From: Polyangiaceae bacterium
GTDB lineage: Bacteria > Myxococcota_A > Polyangia > Polyangiales > Polyangiaceae
Direction of reading: 5' to 3'
Assembly (NCBI GenBank): GCA_020849655.1
Contig: JADLFU010000132.1
Location: 1 to 40,001, forward strand
Length of the DNA: 40,001 nucleotides
Of this stretch, positions 23,693-32,621 are shown in pieces (within the stretch, counting starts at the first letter, position 1; each line of letters starts with the position of its first letter). Both the position numbers and the translations under genes were made by a program. The notes under the pieces are model-generated. The model had not been told where the DNA came from, made no database searches, and saw only the letters and a program-made list of their open reading frames with translations.

Positions 23693-25335
23693 GGCAGCGC
23701 GAGGGTCGTGCGGAGGCCGTAGTGATCGGAGAGCGGCACCTGCACCGTCTGACCGACGGGATCCTTCGCGGCGACCGAGAACGCCGTGTAGACGCGCGAG
23801 GTCGCGCTGACGTTCGCGACGGGGATGCCCTTCAGGAAGACGAAGTCGATCCACTCGGGGGTGTACGGCGCCTTGTCGGCCGCGGGGATGAGCGGGTTCT
23901 CCGCGCAGAAGGTGCAAGCGGGCGTGTAGCCCGACGCGGTCGCGATCGCGAAGGCGTCTGTCAGGATCTTCAGGTTGGCGGCGCCGTCGCCCTTCGTGAT
24001 CACGGCGCCCGAGCCGTCCTTGAACTCGGGGCTCGCGTTGAAGTCACCGAGGATGATCGCTGGCTCGGCGCCGGACGTCGCGTTGACCCACTCGACCGTG
24101 CGCTTCACGTGCAGCGCGTGCTCGTTCTCCCAGGCGTTCGCGCTCGCGCCGCCCGCGCCGTGCTGCGAGGTGTACGGGTACAGGAAGCTCGCCGCGTAGA
24201 TCGGGTTGACGTGGTTGCAGTAGACGTCGACGTCGCCCTTCGTCGGGTGGGTGAGCGTCGCCTTCAGGATCACGCGGCGGAACCACGCCGCCGGCAGCAC
24301 GTAGGTCTGCTTGTCCTTCAGCGGGTAGCGCGACAGGAGCAGCGGGCTCGACTGGCCCTGGTACGCGACGCCGTCGCGCACCTGCGTCGTGCAGATGTTC
24401 CTGATGTCGCTGATCTTCTCCGACGCGAGCTGCGGGGCGAAGCACCCGTAGCAGCGCTTGTCGTCCGCGCTCCCGACCAGCAGCCCGGCCGCCGCGCCGA
24501 CGCACTTGGTCTTCACGCAGTCGAGGCTGGTGACGTAGCCGCTCGAGTCTCCCGTGGTCGAGCAGCTCGTCGACGCGCAGGTGATCGCGGCGTCGAGCTT
24601 CGTCGTCGACGCGGCGCACGGCGCGGTCGTCGGCGGGGTGGGGGAGGCGCCGGTGAGATCGCGGTCGTCGGTGTACGGGGTCGTGTTGTCCGTCGCCGCG
24701 AAATACGAGTAGGGCAGCGTGGCCTTCGCGGCGGCGATATAGCCGTCCTTGTCGACCTGCTGCCAGGCCTCCTGCAGGCAGATGACGTCCGCCGGCGACG
24801 CGGCGATCGCGTCGTAGCTCGGCTGCCTGCGATCGGTGAGGTGCTCGACGCCGATCCCGGCGAGCGCCACGTTGAACGTCTCGAGCACGATCGAGCCCGG
24901 CGGCGCCCCCGCCGATCCGCTCGCGCCGCCGGCGCCCGCTGCTCCTCCCGCGCCGGCGCCCGCTGCTCCTGCGGTTCCCGCCGCGCCTCCCGCCCCCGCC
25001 GCGGCGCTCCCCGAGGCGCCCGCCACGCCGGCCGCGCCGCCGCCTGCCCCGGCTGCTCCGCCGGTGGAGCTGCCCGCGGCGCCCCCGCTCGCGCCTGCCG
25101 CGCCGCCGCCCGCAGCGCCAGACACACCCGCCGCGCCCGCCGTCGCCGCGCCTGCTGCGCCCGCCGTCGCCGCGCCTGCTGCGCCCGCCGTCGCCGCTCC
25201 CGCCGCTCCCGCCCGCGGGAGGATGGCGTCGGGGCCAGCGATCCGACCTCCGTTGCCCGGCGGCAACACCTCGCGGTCGTCAGCGCAAGCGAACAGGCCG
25301 AGGGCCAGCAACGTGAGGCGGAGCGATGCGCGCAT
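23689..25335 (-). CDS. Exported endonuclease/exonuclease/phosphatase-family lipoprotein
   Basis: About 548 aa. Lipobox FAC (Cys17) is followed by an unusually long Gly/Ala spacer (about 42-145) and then an EEP-fold hydrolase. Catalytic motifs in order: FNVALAG (Asn155), CLQEAWQ (Glu189), YCNHVNP, ILGDFNASPE and terminal SDHYGL. EEP proteins are Mg-dependent phosphodiesterases such as DNases, sphingomyelinases and inositol phosphatases; the substrate is unknown. A Cys-rich insertion of about 70 residues (roughly 228-300) separates the first half of the fold from the second. ATG 25335 was chosen; GTG 25341 is possible. Its stop overlaps the ROK start. Confidence 0.85.
   Translation of the reverse strand: MRASLRLTLLALGLFACADDREVLPPGNGGRIAGPDAILPRAGAAGAATAGAAGAATAGAAGAATAGAAGVSGAAGGGAAGASGGAAGSSTGGAAGAGGGAAGVAGASGSAAAGAGGAAGTAGAAGAGAGGAAGAGGASGSAGAPPGSIVLETFNVALAGIGVEHLTDRRQPSYDAIAASPADVICLQEAWQQVDKDGYIAAAKATLPYSYFAATDNTTPYTDDRDLTGASPTPPTTAPCAASTTKLDAAITCASTSCSTTGDSSGYVTSLDCVKTKCVGAAAGLLVGSADDKRCYGCFAPQLASEKISDIRNICTTQVRDGVAYQGQSSPLLLSRYPLKDKQTYVLPAAWFRRVILKATLTHPTKGDVDVYCNHVNPIYAASFLYPYTSQHGAGGASANAWENEHALHVKRTVEWVNATSGAEPAIILGDFNASPEFKDGSGAVITKGDGAANLKILTDAFAIATASGYTPACTFCAENPLIPAADKAPYTPEWIDFVFLKGIPVANVSATSRVYTAFSVAAKDPVGQTVQVPLSDHYGLRTTLALP
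25141..25212. repeat. 24-base tandem repeats coding for a Gly/Ala spacer
   Basis: About three units of CGTCGCCGCGCCTGCTGCGC-CCGC lie in tandem, the last diverged. They encode GAAGAATA in the spacer of the exported EEP hydrolase on the minus strand. Confidence 0.75.
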
Positions 25336-25383
25336 CCGCACACTCTACCTCAGGAGCCCGCGCGAAGACGAGCGCTCGGGGGC

Positions 25384-25575
25384 TCACTCCGCCGGCGGCG
25401 GGGCGCTCCGGCCTCGGACGTCGTGCGACAGCTGAGAGAGCAGCTCGCTCGCCACCGAGACGACCTCCTTGTCGCCGAGCCCGGCCGCGCGCAGCTCGCG
25501 GTACAGGGTCTTCGCGAGGATTCGCACGGCGCGCGAGTCGGTCGGGGCGGCGCCGGAGTCGAACGGGAGGGCCAT
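25384..25575 (-). CDS. Small conserved-looking acidic/helical protein
   Basis: 63 aa from ATG 25575. After a short N-terminus (MALPFDSGAAPTDS) it is predicted helical: RAVRILAKTLYRELRAAG, then GDKEVVSVASELLSQLSHDV. I recall similar short helical proteins in myxobacteria but know no function. There is no signal peptide or Cys. A GTG at 25605 would add ten residues. The codon pattern (GC-rich third positions) supports coding. Confidence 0.6.
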   Translation of the reverse strand: MALPFDSGAAPTDSRAVRILAKTLYRELRAAGLGDKEVVSVASELLSQLSHDVRGRSAPPPAE

Positions 25576-25701
25576 CGCCGCGCCCTCTAGCAGGAACCGA
25601 ACCACGCGTCCTACGCTGAAAATCCTGGGACTCTCGGCCCTGCGCGTAGCCGCGTTCGCGGCGGACCGTGTAGAGCGCGCCGCGGGTGGGGCGCGCGCGG
25701 G

Positions 25702-26478
25702 TCACTTGTCGGCGCGCTTCACGGTGACCCGCTTGATCTTCGGCGGGCTGGCAGGCCGCTCGCCCTTCACCTCGACCGCCGCGAGCCTGTGCACGAGCTC
25801 GATCGGCCCGCACTCGCCGAAGATCGTGTACTTGCCGTCGAGGTGCGGCGCGGGGCCGTCGGTGATGAAGAACTGCGCGCCGTTCGTGTTGGGGCCGCGG
25901 TTCGCCATGCAGAGCAGGCCCGCTCGGTCGTGGTTGGCGTCGTCCCAGATCTCGTCGGGGACGTTGTAGCCGGGCTCGCCCGCGCCGGTGCCGGCCGCGT
26001 CCCCGCCCTGGATCATGAAGCCCTTGATGACGCGATGAAAGATGGTGCCGTCGTACGCGGGCCGCTTCACCCACGCGCCGTCGGGGGACTTCCACGGCCT
26101 GACGCCGCGCGCGAGGCCGACGAAGTTCGCCACTGTCACCGGGGACTTCGCGTCGAGGAGCGAGCACGTGAGCGCGCCGAGATCGGTCTCGATGGTGGCC
26201 GTGAGCGCGCCCTTGCCCGCGAGCCCCTTCGTCGCGTCGGCGAGCGAGAACTCGCCCTTCAGCGGATCGTCGGGCGACGGCGTGACCTTCGCGGTCGGCT
26301 TCGCGGTCACCTTGCGGGCGCGCCCCGTGGCCGCCGGGAGCGTCGCGCTCGCCGTCGTGGTCGCGGCCGCCGCGTGGGTGGGGCGCGCCTCTGGGGTGCG
26401 ATCGGGCTCGGGGACGACCTCGCTCTTGCACGAGAGCTGGGCGAGCGTGAGCGGCACGAGGAGGAGCAGGCGTCGCAT
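25702..26478 (-). CDS. Cyclophilin-type peptidyl-prolyl isomerase lipoprotein
   Basis: 258 aa. Lipobox AQLSC (Cys17), a Thr/Ala/Pro-rich linker to about residue 70, then a cyclophilin domain. Signatures: VANFVGLARG, TIFHRVIKGFMIQGGD, GLLCMANRGPNTNGAQFFI and LDGKYTIFGE. Catalytic Arg (FHRV) and the Phe/Gln pocket are present, so an active cis-trans prolyl isomerase in the periplasm or outer membrane is likely. ATG 26478 gives the lipoprotein signal directly. A farther upstream frame is not needed. Confidence 0.92.
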   Translation of the reverse strand: MRRLLLLVPLTLAQLSCKSEVVPEPDRTPEARPTHAAAATTTASATLPAATGRARKVTAKPTAKVTPSPDDPLKGEFSLADATKGLAGKGALTATIETDLGALTCSLLDAKSPVTVANFVGLARGVRPWKSPDGAWVKRPAYDGTIFHRVIKGFMIQGGDAAGTGAGEPGYNVPDEIWDDANHDRAGLLCMANRGPNTNGAQFFITDGPAPHLDGKYTIFGECGPIELVHRLAAVEVKGERPASPPKIKRVTVKRADK

Positions 26479-26516
26479 CGTCGGGGGCGGGTTGTGTACG
26501 ACGGCGCGCGGTCGAG

Positions 26517-27101
26517 TCAAGGCGAAGCTGGCCGCTCGATCTGGAGGGTCTGGCCCGCGCGGACGCCGTGGCGGCGAGCGAAGCCGGCGTTCAGCTCGAG
26601 CACGTAGCGCGAGCGACACGGCACGCTGCGCATGTCGTCGTTCATCGTCGGCACCTCCTCGAGCATCCCCACGATGTAGCCGTCCTCGGCCACGAACAGC
26701 ATGTCGAGCGGCAGGCAGGTGTTGTGCATCCAGAAGCCGTGCGCGCGGTCCTCGTCGAACACGAAGAGCATCCCGCGGGCCTCCGGCAGCTCGCGTCGGT
26801 ACATCAGGCCGCGCTCGCGGTGGGCGTCGGTCGCCATCAGCTCGACGTCGACGGCGGGCGCGCCCGGCGCGTCGGGGAAGCGCACCTTGCCCATCGGGGT
26901 CTCTGGCGGCGACGAGGGATCCTTCGGGCAGCGAGGATCGGGGCCGCGCGGCGCGGGGGGCGGCGCGACGTCGGGCGACCTGTGGAGACAGCGCGCGGGC
27001 TTCAGCGGGCGCGACGCGCTCGTGGCCGGCGGCGGCTCGGCGGGCGCCTTGTCGCAGGCGGCGACGAGCAGCAAGAGGGCGAGCGACGACCGCGCGGTCA
27101 C
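26517..27101 (-). CDS. DUF192 family lipoprotein
   Basis: 194 aa. Lipobox VAAC (Cys16) and a Pro-rich linker to about residue 60. The DUF192 domain follows: VELMATDAHRERGLMYR, GMLFVFDEDRAHGFWMHNTCLPLDMLFV and VLELNAGFARRHGV. The family has a small beta-barrel-like fold of unknown function and is often exported. The GTG at 27101 overlaps the stop of the upstream gene (GTGA). Confidence 0.88.
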   Translation of the reverse strand: MTARSSLALLLLVAACDKAPAEPPPATSASRPLKPARCLHRSPDVAPPPAPRGPDPRCPKDPSSPPETPMGKVRFPDAPGAPAVDVELMATDAHRERGLMYRRELPEARGMLFVFDEDRAHGFWMHNTCLPLDMLFVAEDGYIVGMLEEVPTMNDDMRSVPCRSRYVLELNAGFARRHGVRAGQTLQIERPASP

Positions 27102-27397
27102 GCGAGCACCTGCGCCGTGACGTCGCGACCGCCCGAGAGGTTCGTGAAGAGCGCCATCGGCGTGTAGATGAACCCCCAGGGGATCCCCCACCAGCCGAAC
27201 GCGAGCGACAGCAGCGTGTAGGGCAGCGACAGCCCGAGGGTGCTCTGGCCGGGGCGCACGAGGTGCGGCGCGCTCGACCGCTTGAACGTCACCACCACGA
27301 GCGAGACGCAGTACTCGAAGACCACGATCTTCGCCCCGCGCGCGAGCTCCGCCGACAGCTGCCCAGGGCCCAGCGCCTCGGCGCCCTTGATGATCAT
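27098..27397 (-). CDS. Small membrane protein
   Basis: 99 aa with two probable membrane segments, about 21-37 (GAKIVVFEYCVSLVVVTFK) and 55-85 (including YTLLSLAFGWWGIPWGFIYT). I do not recognise a named family. The arrangement resembles small conserved membrane proteins next to larger transport or stress genes. ATG at 27397 was chosen. It is divergent from the Cys-rich lipoprotein at 27446, and 48 bases lie between them. It is coupled to the DUF192 gene by GTGA. Confidence 0.7.
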   Translation of the reverse strand: MIIKGAEALGPGQLSAELARGAKIVVFEYCVSLVVVTFKRSSAPHLVRPGQSTLGLSLPYTLLSLAFGWWGIPWGFIYTPMALFTNLSGGRDVTAQVLA

Positions 27398-27445
27398 CGC
27401 GTGACCATAGGCGAACCGGCGGCGCTTCGCGTACCATCCTCGCTC

Positions 27446-28072
27446 GTGACCACCGCGCGCGACGGCGATCGAGCGGAGAGCGGGCGCGCGGCCGCGCAGG
27501 AGCGGTGGACGCGGAGCGCCTGGGCCACCGCGATCTGCCTCGCCGCCTCCGGCCTGCTCGCGGCGTGGGGGTGCGGCGGCGCGGTCGTGGAGGACACGCC
27601 GGTCCCTGGCGTCGACGGCGGCGCTGACGCTCGCGCCGACGCGAGAGCCGACGCCAAGCAGCCGTCTCCCGCCGACGCCGCACCGGACGGCGCGAAGCCC
27701 GACGCAGGCAAGGACGCGCTCCCCGAGTACGTCGATCCCGGCTGCGCCGACGTCCCGCCGCCGATCGAGCAGTTCGAGTGCGATCCGTACGCGGCCGTCA
27801 ACCCGTGCGGCGAAGGTGAGGGTTGTTATCCTTTCGTCGACACGCCGACCTCGCCCTGCACGCCCGAGACCTACGGGGCCCTCTGTCACTCCGCGGGCGA
27901 GGGGGGCCAGGGCGATCCCTGCACCGACGGCTGCCAGGGGGGCCACGTCTGCGTCATCACGGGGCAGGGCACCCAGTGCGTGCAGCTGTGCGATCTCTCC
28001 TCGCCGAACCCCTGCCCCGACGGCCTCGTGTGCGGCGCGGTCGACGTGCCCGGGATCGGCGGATGCATCTGA
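27446..28072 (+). CDS. Cys-rich secreted lipoprotein
   Basis: 208 aa. The N-terminus is unusually long and hydrophilic (about 25 residues) before a hydrophobic stretch and the lipobox-like AAWGC (Cys43). An Asp/Ala/Lys-rich spacer (DARADARADAKQP and following, about 55-85) leads to a C-terminal domain with about fourteen Cys residues, including PNPCPDGLVCG near the end. Such domains are common on myxobacterial surface proteins; no function is known. The start GTG 27446 is uncertain. It overlaps the next gene by ten bases. Confidence 0.7.
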   Translation: MTTARDGDRAESGRAAAQERWTRSAWATAICLAASGLLAAWGCGGAVVEDTPVPGVDGGADARADARADAKQPSPADAAPDGAKPDAGKDALPEYVDPGCADVPPPIEQFECDPYAAVNPCGEGEGCYPFVDTPTSPCTPETYGALCHSAGEGGQGDPCTDGCQGGHVCVITGQGTQCVQLCDLSSPNPCPDGLVCGAVDVPGIGGCI

Positions 28073-29640
28073 CGCGGAGGGGCGCGGCGGTCGCGCTCGC
28101 GCTCGCCCTCGTCGCGTGCGGCGCGCGCTCGGGGCTCCACGAGGGGGGCGATCCGCCGGAGCTGCTGTCCCGCGACGGCGTGCGCGGTCGGAGCGAGTGC
28201 GTGACCGATCGCGACTGCGACGCCGATGCCTGCCACGGCGTGCGGTGCGACCTCGGGGTGTGCCTGCCGCCGCGGCCGGTCGTGTGCGACGACCACGATC
28301 CGTGCACCGCGGACGCGTGCGACCCTGCGACGGGCGCCTGCCGCGCGACCAGGCTCGCGCTCGATCTCGACCGCGACGGGGTTCCGGGGCCCATCGCCGG
28401 CAAGAAGCCGGGGGAGCCGGGGTCGTGCGGAGACGACTGCGACGACGCGTCGGCCAGGGCGTTCCCGGGCAACGTGGAGCTATGCGACGGCGTCGACAAC
28501 GACTGCAACGGCGTGGTCGACGACGAGGCGCGCTTCGTGCCCGCGCCGGGCGAGGCGCCGCGGCTCGTCTCCGATCCGTCGCTCGCGCTCGCGTCGGCCG
28601 GCGGCCTCGCGTTTGGCGACACGAGCACCGGGTACATCAGCGCCTACTCGGCGCAGCTCGCGCTCGGTGACACGAAGCTCGTCGTGCGGGAGCTCTCGGC
28701 GACCGGGGGCGCGGACGGGCCGCCCGTCGCCATCAACGAGACCGCCGGCGACGCGTTCGGCGGGCCGGTCGTGTGGACCGGCGACCGCTACGGCGTCGCG
28801 TGGTCCGACCGCCGTGACGGCAACTACGAGATCTACTTCAACACGCTCGCGCCGGACGGGCACAAGACGGGCCCCGACGTGCGCGTCACCTCGGCGCCCG
28901 ACTTCAGCCTGTCCCCTACGCTCGTGTGGAACGGCTCGACGTTCCACCTCGTCTGGCAAGATCGTCGCTCGGGATCGTTCGAGCTGTACGGGCGCCAGCT
29001 CTCGCTCGACGGGGCGCTGCTCGGCGACGAGGTCGTGCTTCCGTCGGCCGGGGGCGCGGAGTCTCCCTGGCTCGCGGGCTCGTCGTCCGGCCTCGCGCTG
29101 ATCGACCGCATCGGCGACTCGCAGGACTCCGCGATCGAGCTGCGGCGCCTCGGCGCGGGGTTCGTGCAGGAGGGCCCCACGCTGCTGCTCGCCGATCACG
29201 GCCGCTTCGAGGCCCCGTACGTCGTGAAGAACGGCGAGCGCTACGTCGCGCTGTGGGTGCAGAAGGATCCGCACCGCGTGTTCGGCGCGGTCCTCGGCCC
29301 GTCGGGCGCGCTCGAGGTGCCAGCGACCGAGCTCTCTCCCCCTGGGACGCAGAGCCGCGGGCCGATCGCGCTGCCGCTCGGCGACCGCCTGGTGCTGCTG
29401 TACTCGCGGCAGAGCGCGGACGGCTACGAGCTGTACTCGCAGCCTCTCACCGGCGCGCTCGTGGCCGACGGCGCCGAGGCCCAGCTGACGTCGTCTCCGG
29501 GCGACGACTTCGCCGCGGCGATGACGTTCGGGGCAGCGGGCGACGTCGGGGTGCTGTTCAACGGGCGCCTGCCGGACGCAGGCGGCGGGCTGAAGTCCGC
29601 CGTGTATTTCTCGCGTCTCGTCTGCGCCGCCGGCAAGTGA
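28063..29640 (+). CDS. MopE-like Cys-rich lipoprotein with beta-propeller-like body
   Basis: 525 aa. Lipobox LVAC (Cys19). A Cys-rich N-terminal region (about 45-160) ends with the motif ELCDGVDNDCNGVVDDE, the hallmark of the putative metal-binding repeat first described in the copper protein MopE. The rest is built of repeated strands such as WTGDRYGVAWSDRRDG, WNGSTFHLVWQDRRSG and ERYVALWVQKD, which suggest a beta-propeller. An exported surface protein is likely. Binding partners are unknown. It is probably co-transcribed with the preceding lipoprotein. Confidence 0.82.
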   Translation: MHLTRRGAAVALALALVACGARSGLHEGGDPPELLSRDGVRGRSECVTDRDCDADACHGVRCDLGVCLPPRPVVCDDHDPCTADACDPATGACRATRLALDLDRDGVPGPIAGKKPGEPGSCGDDCDDASARAFPGNVELCDGVDNDCNGVVDDEARFVPAPGEAPRLVSDPSLALASAGGLAFGDTSTGYISAYSAQLALGDTKLVVRELSATGGADGPPVAINETAGDAFGGPVVWTGDRYGVAWSDRRDGNYEIYFNTLAPDGHKTGPDVRVTSAPDFSLSPTLVWNGSTFHLVWQDRRSGSFELYGRQLSLDGALLGDEVVLPSAGGAESPWLAGSSSGLALIDRIGDSQDSAIELRRLGAGFVQEGPTLLLADHGRFEAPYVVKNGERYVALWVQKDPHRVFGAVLGPSGALEVPATELSPPGTQSRGPIALPLGDRLVLLYSRQSADGYELYSQPLTGALVADGAEAQLTSSPGDDFAAAMTFGAAGDVGVLFNGRLPDAGGGLKSAVYFSRLVCAAGK

Positions 29641-29728
29641 GCTGCGCAATCCGCGCGCGCCGTTCTGCAATCAGGCGGAAAGATCAAGCAAATTCGACGA
29701 TGGCACGCTCCTCGCTTCTGCCGGCGTC

Positions 29729-30142
29729 ATGGATATCCAGGTGACGTTCCCGGGGGGCAAGCATGTGGACGCGACGTTCGGTGGGTTCACCGTGCGGACC
29801 GATCAGTCCGTCGCCCACGGCGGCGACGGGAGCGCGCCCGAGCCGTTCGATCTGTTCCTCGCCTCGCTCGCGACGTGCGCGGGGGCGTACGCCCTCGGCT
29901 TCTGTCAGGCGCGCGGGCTCTCGACCGACGGGCTCTCGATCGTCCAGCGCGACGCGCGCGACGCGGACGGCAAGATCGTGTCGATCGAGGTCGAGCTCAC
30001 GCTGCCGCCCGGGTTCCCCGAGAAGTACCGCGCGGCGATCCAGCGCACCGTCGAGGGCTGCAAGGTCAAGAAGACGGTGCAGGCGCCGCCGGAGCTGCGC
30101 GTGACGGTCGTCGCGGAGGCTGCGTCGGCCGAGCTCTCCTGA
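29729..30142 (+). CDS. OsmC/Ohr-family thiol peroxidase-like protein
   Basis: 137 aa OsmC-like fold. Two conserved Cys expected for the family are present: Cys50 in LASLATCAGAYA and Cys111 in VEGCKVKKT. An additional Cys59 lies nearby. OsmC and Ohr proteins reduce organic hydroperoxides in the cytoplasm. The pattern is closer to the general OsmC/YhfA group than to Ohr. An AT-richer patch (29680-29700) upstream may be its promoter, but no clear -35/-10 can be named. It ends eight bases before the convergent PspA gene. Confidence 0.87.
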   Translation: MDIQVTFPGGKHVDATFGGFTVRTDQSVAHGGDGSAPEPFDLFLASLATCAGAYALGFCQARGLSTDGLSIVQRDARDADGKIVSIEVELTLPPGFPEKYRAAIQRTVEGCKVKKTVQAPPELRVTVVAEAASAELS

Positions 30143-30150
30143 CGCTCAGC

Positions 30151-30846
30151 TCAGGGCTTCAAGCGCACGCGCTGGCGGAGGGCCGCGAGCTCGTCGTCGA
30201 CGTCGCGGTCGAGCCTCCTGGCCTCGAGCTCACGGAACGCGCGCTCGGTGGCGGCGGGATCGCGCTCGCCGGTCAGCGAGGCGTCCACCTCGCGGGTGGC
30301 CTCGGCGGCGCCCGCGTCTCGCTCGATCTCGCGCTCGAGCCGCTCGAACTCCGCGACGGCGCTCTTGCCGCCCACGGCGCCCAGACCCGCCGCGCCGCCG
30401 CCCGCCGCCGCCTGCGCGACCCTCGCGGCGAGCACGCCCTTCTGCGCGTCGACCTCGCGGCGCCTCGCTTCCATCTTCTGGAGATCGGAGCGCAGCTCGG
30501 CTGACACGGCGCGCGCCTCGGAGAGCAGCGCCTCGGCCTTGTCGCGCTCCGCGACGAGCGCGCGGCGCTTCGAGAGCGCCTCGCGGGCGAGGGCCTCGTC
30601 GTCGGCCTTCATCGCGAGCTCGGCGCGCTTCGTCCAGACCTCGGCCTCGGCGTCGAGCTCGGCCACGCGCCGCTCGGCCTGCTTCTCCGACGCCAGGCTG
30701 TCGACCAGCTCGCGCTTGCCCCGGAGGATGTGCTCGCCCATCTCCGCCACCGCCAGCTCGAGCGTCTTGTGCGGGTCTTCCGCGCGGTCGAGCAGCGAGC
30801 TCAGGTTGGCGGAGACGAGGTTGCTCATCCGGTCGAAGAGGCCCAT
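30151..30846 (-). CDS. PspA/IM30 (ESCRT-III-like) family protein
   Basis: 231 aa, starting with MGLFDRMSNLVSANLSSLLD, the amphipathic membrane-binding helix of the family. The rest is a long coiled coil rich in Ala, Glu, Arg and Lys (about 25-150), then an Ala/Gly hinge (AAAGGGAAGLGAVGG) and a C-terminal helix pair. PspA/Vipp1 proteins polymerise on the inner face of the membrane and protect it under stress. No pspF or pspBC genes are visible nearby. It is divergent from the TPR gene at 30936. Confidence 0.9.
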   Translation of the reverse strand: MGLFDRMSNLVSANLSSLLDRAEDPHKTLELAVAEMGEHILRGKRELVDSLASEKQAERRVAELDAEAEVWTKRAELAMKADDEALAREALSKRRALVAERDKAEALLSEARAVSAELRSDLQKMEARRREVDAQKGVLAARVAQAAAGGGAAGLGAVGGKSAVAEFERLEREIERDAGAAEATREVDASLTGERDPAATERAFRELEARRLDRDVDDELAALRQRVRLKP

Positions 30847-30935
30847 GCGCGGATCAAAGCACATCACGGCGACGGCGCGCGCGCTGGGGGACAAAACGTG
30901 ACGCGACGGCGGGGCTCCCCTACGCTGCCGTCGCT

Positions 30936-32051
30936 TTGGCGGCCAGGACCCTCCACTTCTCGCTCGACGCGGTGCGCACCGACGGCTGGTTCGAGCGCAT
31001 CGGCGAGGACATCGGCAGCTTCGCGGCGCTCTGCGACATCGTCGGCGAGCGCTTCGTCGCGTTCTCGCTGATCACGGGCGCGCGCATCACGGCGCTCTCG
31101 GTCGACCGCCGCAACCTCGAGGCCTCGCTGGTCGACTTCGTGGTGGGCGGCGACGGCGGCGACGGCGACGTCGAGCCGCAGCGCCTCACGCTCGGGGAGT
31201 TCCGGCGCCGCCTCGTGATGGCGCTGCTCGCGGAGGACGAGGCCGCGCCCGCGCCGACGCGCGAGTCGGACGCGGAGGCGCTGCAGCTGCACATCGGCGT
31301 GCGCTTCCTCCTGCTCGCGCCGATCTACGGGTACGAGCTCCGCTCGCTCGACGTCGAGGGTCAGGCGTCGCTGCTGACGGCCACGCGCGACGGCGAGGAG
31401 GAGCAGCACGTGCTCGAGTCGTTCCGCAGCAGGCTCCGCGCCCACGTGCGCGAGGAGCTCGACCGCGCGGCCAGCGGCGCGAACCGCGGCGTCATCGATC
31501 TCTCCCGCGTCGCGGAGGCAGAGGCGGCGGCGGAGCGCGGCGATCACGCGAGGGTGCGGCAGGTGCTGGGCGCCTGGCCGGCGCCCCTCGCCATCTACCT
31601 GCGCACACCCGACGGACAGATGCTCGCGCCCGAGGCGCGGGCGACGATCGCGCGCGGCCTCGCGCTGCTCGCGTCGTCGTGCGGCAAGCTCGGCGATCCC
31701 GAGTCGGGTGACGAGATCTTCCGCCTCGCCGTGCAGTACGCGCAGGACGGCGCGATGGCCGCCGAGGTGTTCCGCAGGCTGGGCGAGTCGCTGCTCAGCC
31801 AGGCGCGGCCGGGCGAGGCGGTCGCGGCCCTCCGTCGCGCCATCAACCTTGGCGCGAAGGGCGATCGAGTGTGGCCGGAGCTCGCGCGCGCGTTCGTCGA
31901 GCGGGGCAGGTACGTCGCGGCGCTCGCGTGCGTGAAGGAGGCCCGCGCCGCCGGCGCTCCCGCCGCGGCGCTCGCCGAGCCGATCCGCGCGGTAGAGGCG
32001 GCGCTCGGGCCGCTCGTCGCGAACTTCGAGGCGCACGTCGCCGCCCGATGA
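30936..32051 (+). CDS. TPR-containing protein of unknown function
   Basis: 371 aa with no signal peptide. The N-terminal half (about 1-150) opens RTLHFSLDAVRTDGWFERIG and matches nothing I recognise. The C-terminal half is helical with tetratricopeptide-like units such as AAEVFRRLGESLLSQARPGEA and VWPELARAFVERGRYVAALA. TTG 30936 is the likely start because reading from it keeps the conserved-looking opening. No SD is obvious. Its TGA overlaps the HIT gene ATG (ATGA), so it is probably functionally coupled. Confidence 0.7.
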   Translation: MAARTLHFSLDAVRTDGWFERIGEDIGSFAALCDIVGERFVAFSLITGARITALSVDRRNLEASLVDFVVGGDGGDGDVEPQRLTLGEFRRRLVMALLAEDEAAPAPTRESDAEALQLHIGVRFLLLAPIYGYELRSLDVEGQASLLTATRDGEEEQHVLESFRSRLRAHVREELDRAASGANRGVIDLSRVAEAEAAAERGDHARVRQVLGAWPAPLAIYLRTPDGQMLAPEARATIARGLALLASSCGKLGDPESGDEIFRLAVQYAQDGAMAAEVFRRLGESLLSQARPGEAVAALRRAINLGAKGDRVWPELARAFVERGRYVAALACVKEARAAGAPAAALAEPIRAVEAALGPLVANFEAHVAAR

Positions 32052-32575
32052 GCGCGCCCAAGCCGCCGATGTGGGCGCCGTGGAGGATGGAGTACATCCT
32101 CGGCCCGAAGGACAAGTCCCGCTGCATCTTCTGCGTCTACGGGGCCGAGCAGCCGGATCAGTTTCGTGAGGATCTGGTCGTGTTCGCGAACGCCCACGCG
32201 TACGTCGTGCTGAACCGCTACCCCTTCGCCGCGGGGCACGTGATGGTGGTGCCGCGCGCGCACGTGTCGGAGCCGTGGGGCCTCGAGCCCGCCGCCCACG
32301 ACGCCCTCTTCCGGCTGGTGTCCGACGTCGCGGTCAGGCTGAAGGACGCCGTCAACGCGGGCGGCGTGAACGTCGGGATCAACGTCGGGGAGGCGGCCGG
32401 CGCCGGGATCGCCGAGCACCTGCACGTGCACATCGTCCCTCGGTGGCCCTCCGACACCAACTTCATGCCGGTCATCGCCGACGTGCGCGTGATGCCGCAG
32501 ATGCTCGACTCCACGTGGAAGCACGTCGCGGCGGCGCTCGCGGATCTCCCGGGCCAGCACCCGCCGCTCCCCTGA
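32048..32575 (+). CDS. HIT-family nucleotide hydrolase/phosphorylase
   Basis: 175 aa. The N-terminal CIFC (Cys26, Cys29) is a probable zinc site, and the HIT triad HLHVH (His124, His126, His128) in AEHLHVHIVPRW is complete. The N-terminal MWAPWRMEYI matches bacterial Ap4A-phosphorylase-like HIT proteins, which split dinucleoside polyphosphates. ATG 32048 overlaps the TPR gene stop. Confidence 0.9.
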   Translation: MSAPKPPMWAPWRMEYILGPKDKSRCIFCVYGAEQPDQFREDLVVFANAHAYVVLNRYPFAAGHVMVVPRAHVSEPWGLEPAAHDALFRLVSDVAVRLKDAVNAGGVNVGINVGEAAGAGIAEHLHVHIVPRWPSDTNFMPVIADVRVMPQMLDSTWKHVAAALADLPGQHPPLP

Positions 32576-32621
32576 CGCTCGAAATGCGGGCGTGGGCGCC
32601 GCGGCGTGCGATGGTCGGCGC

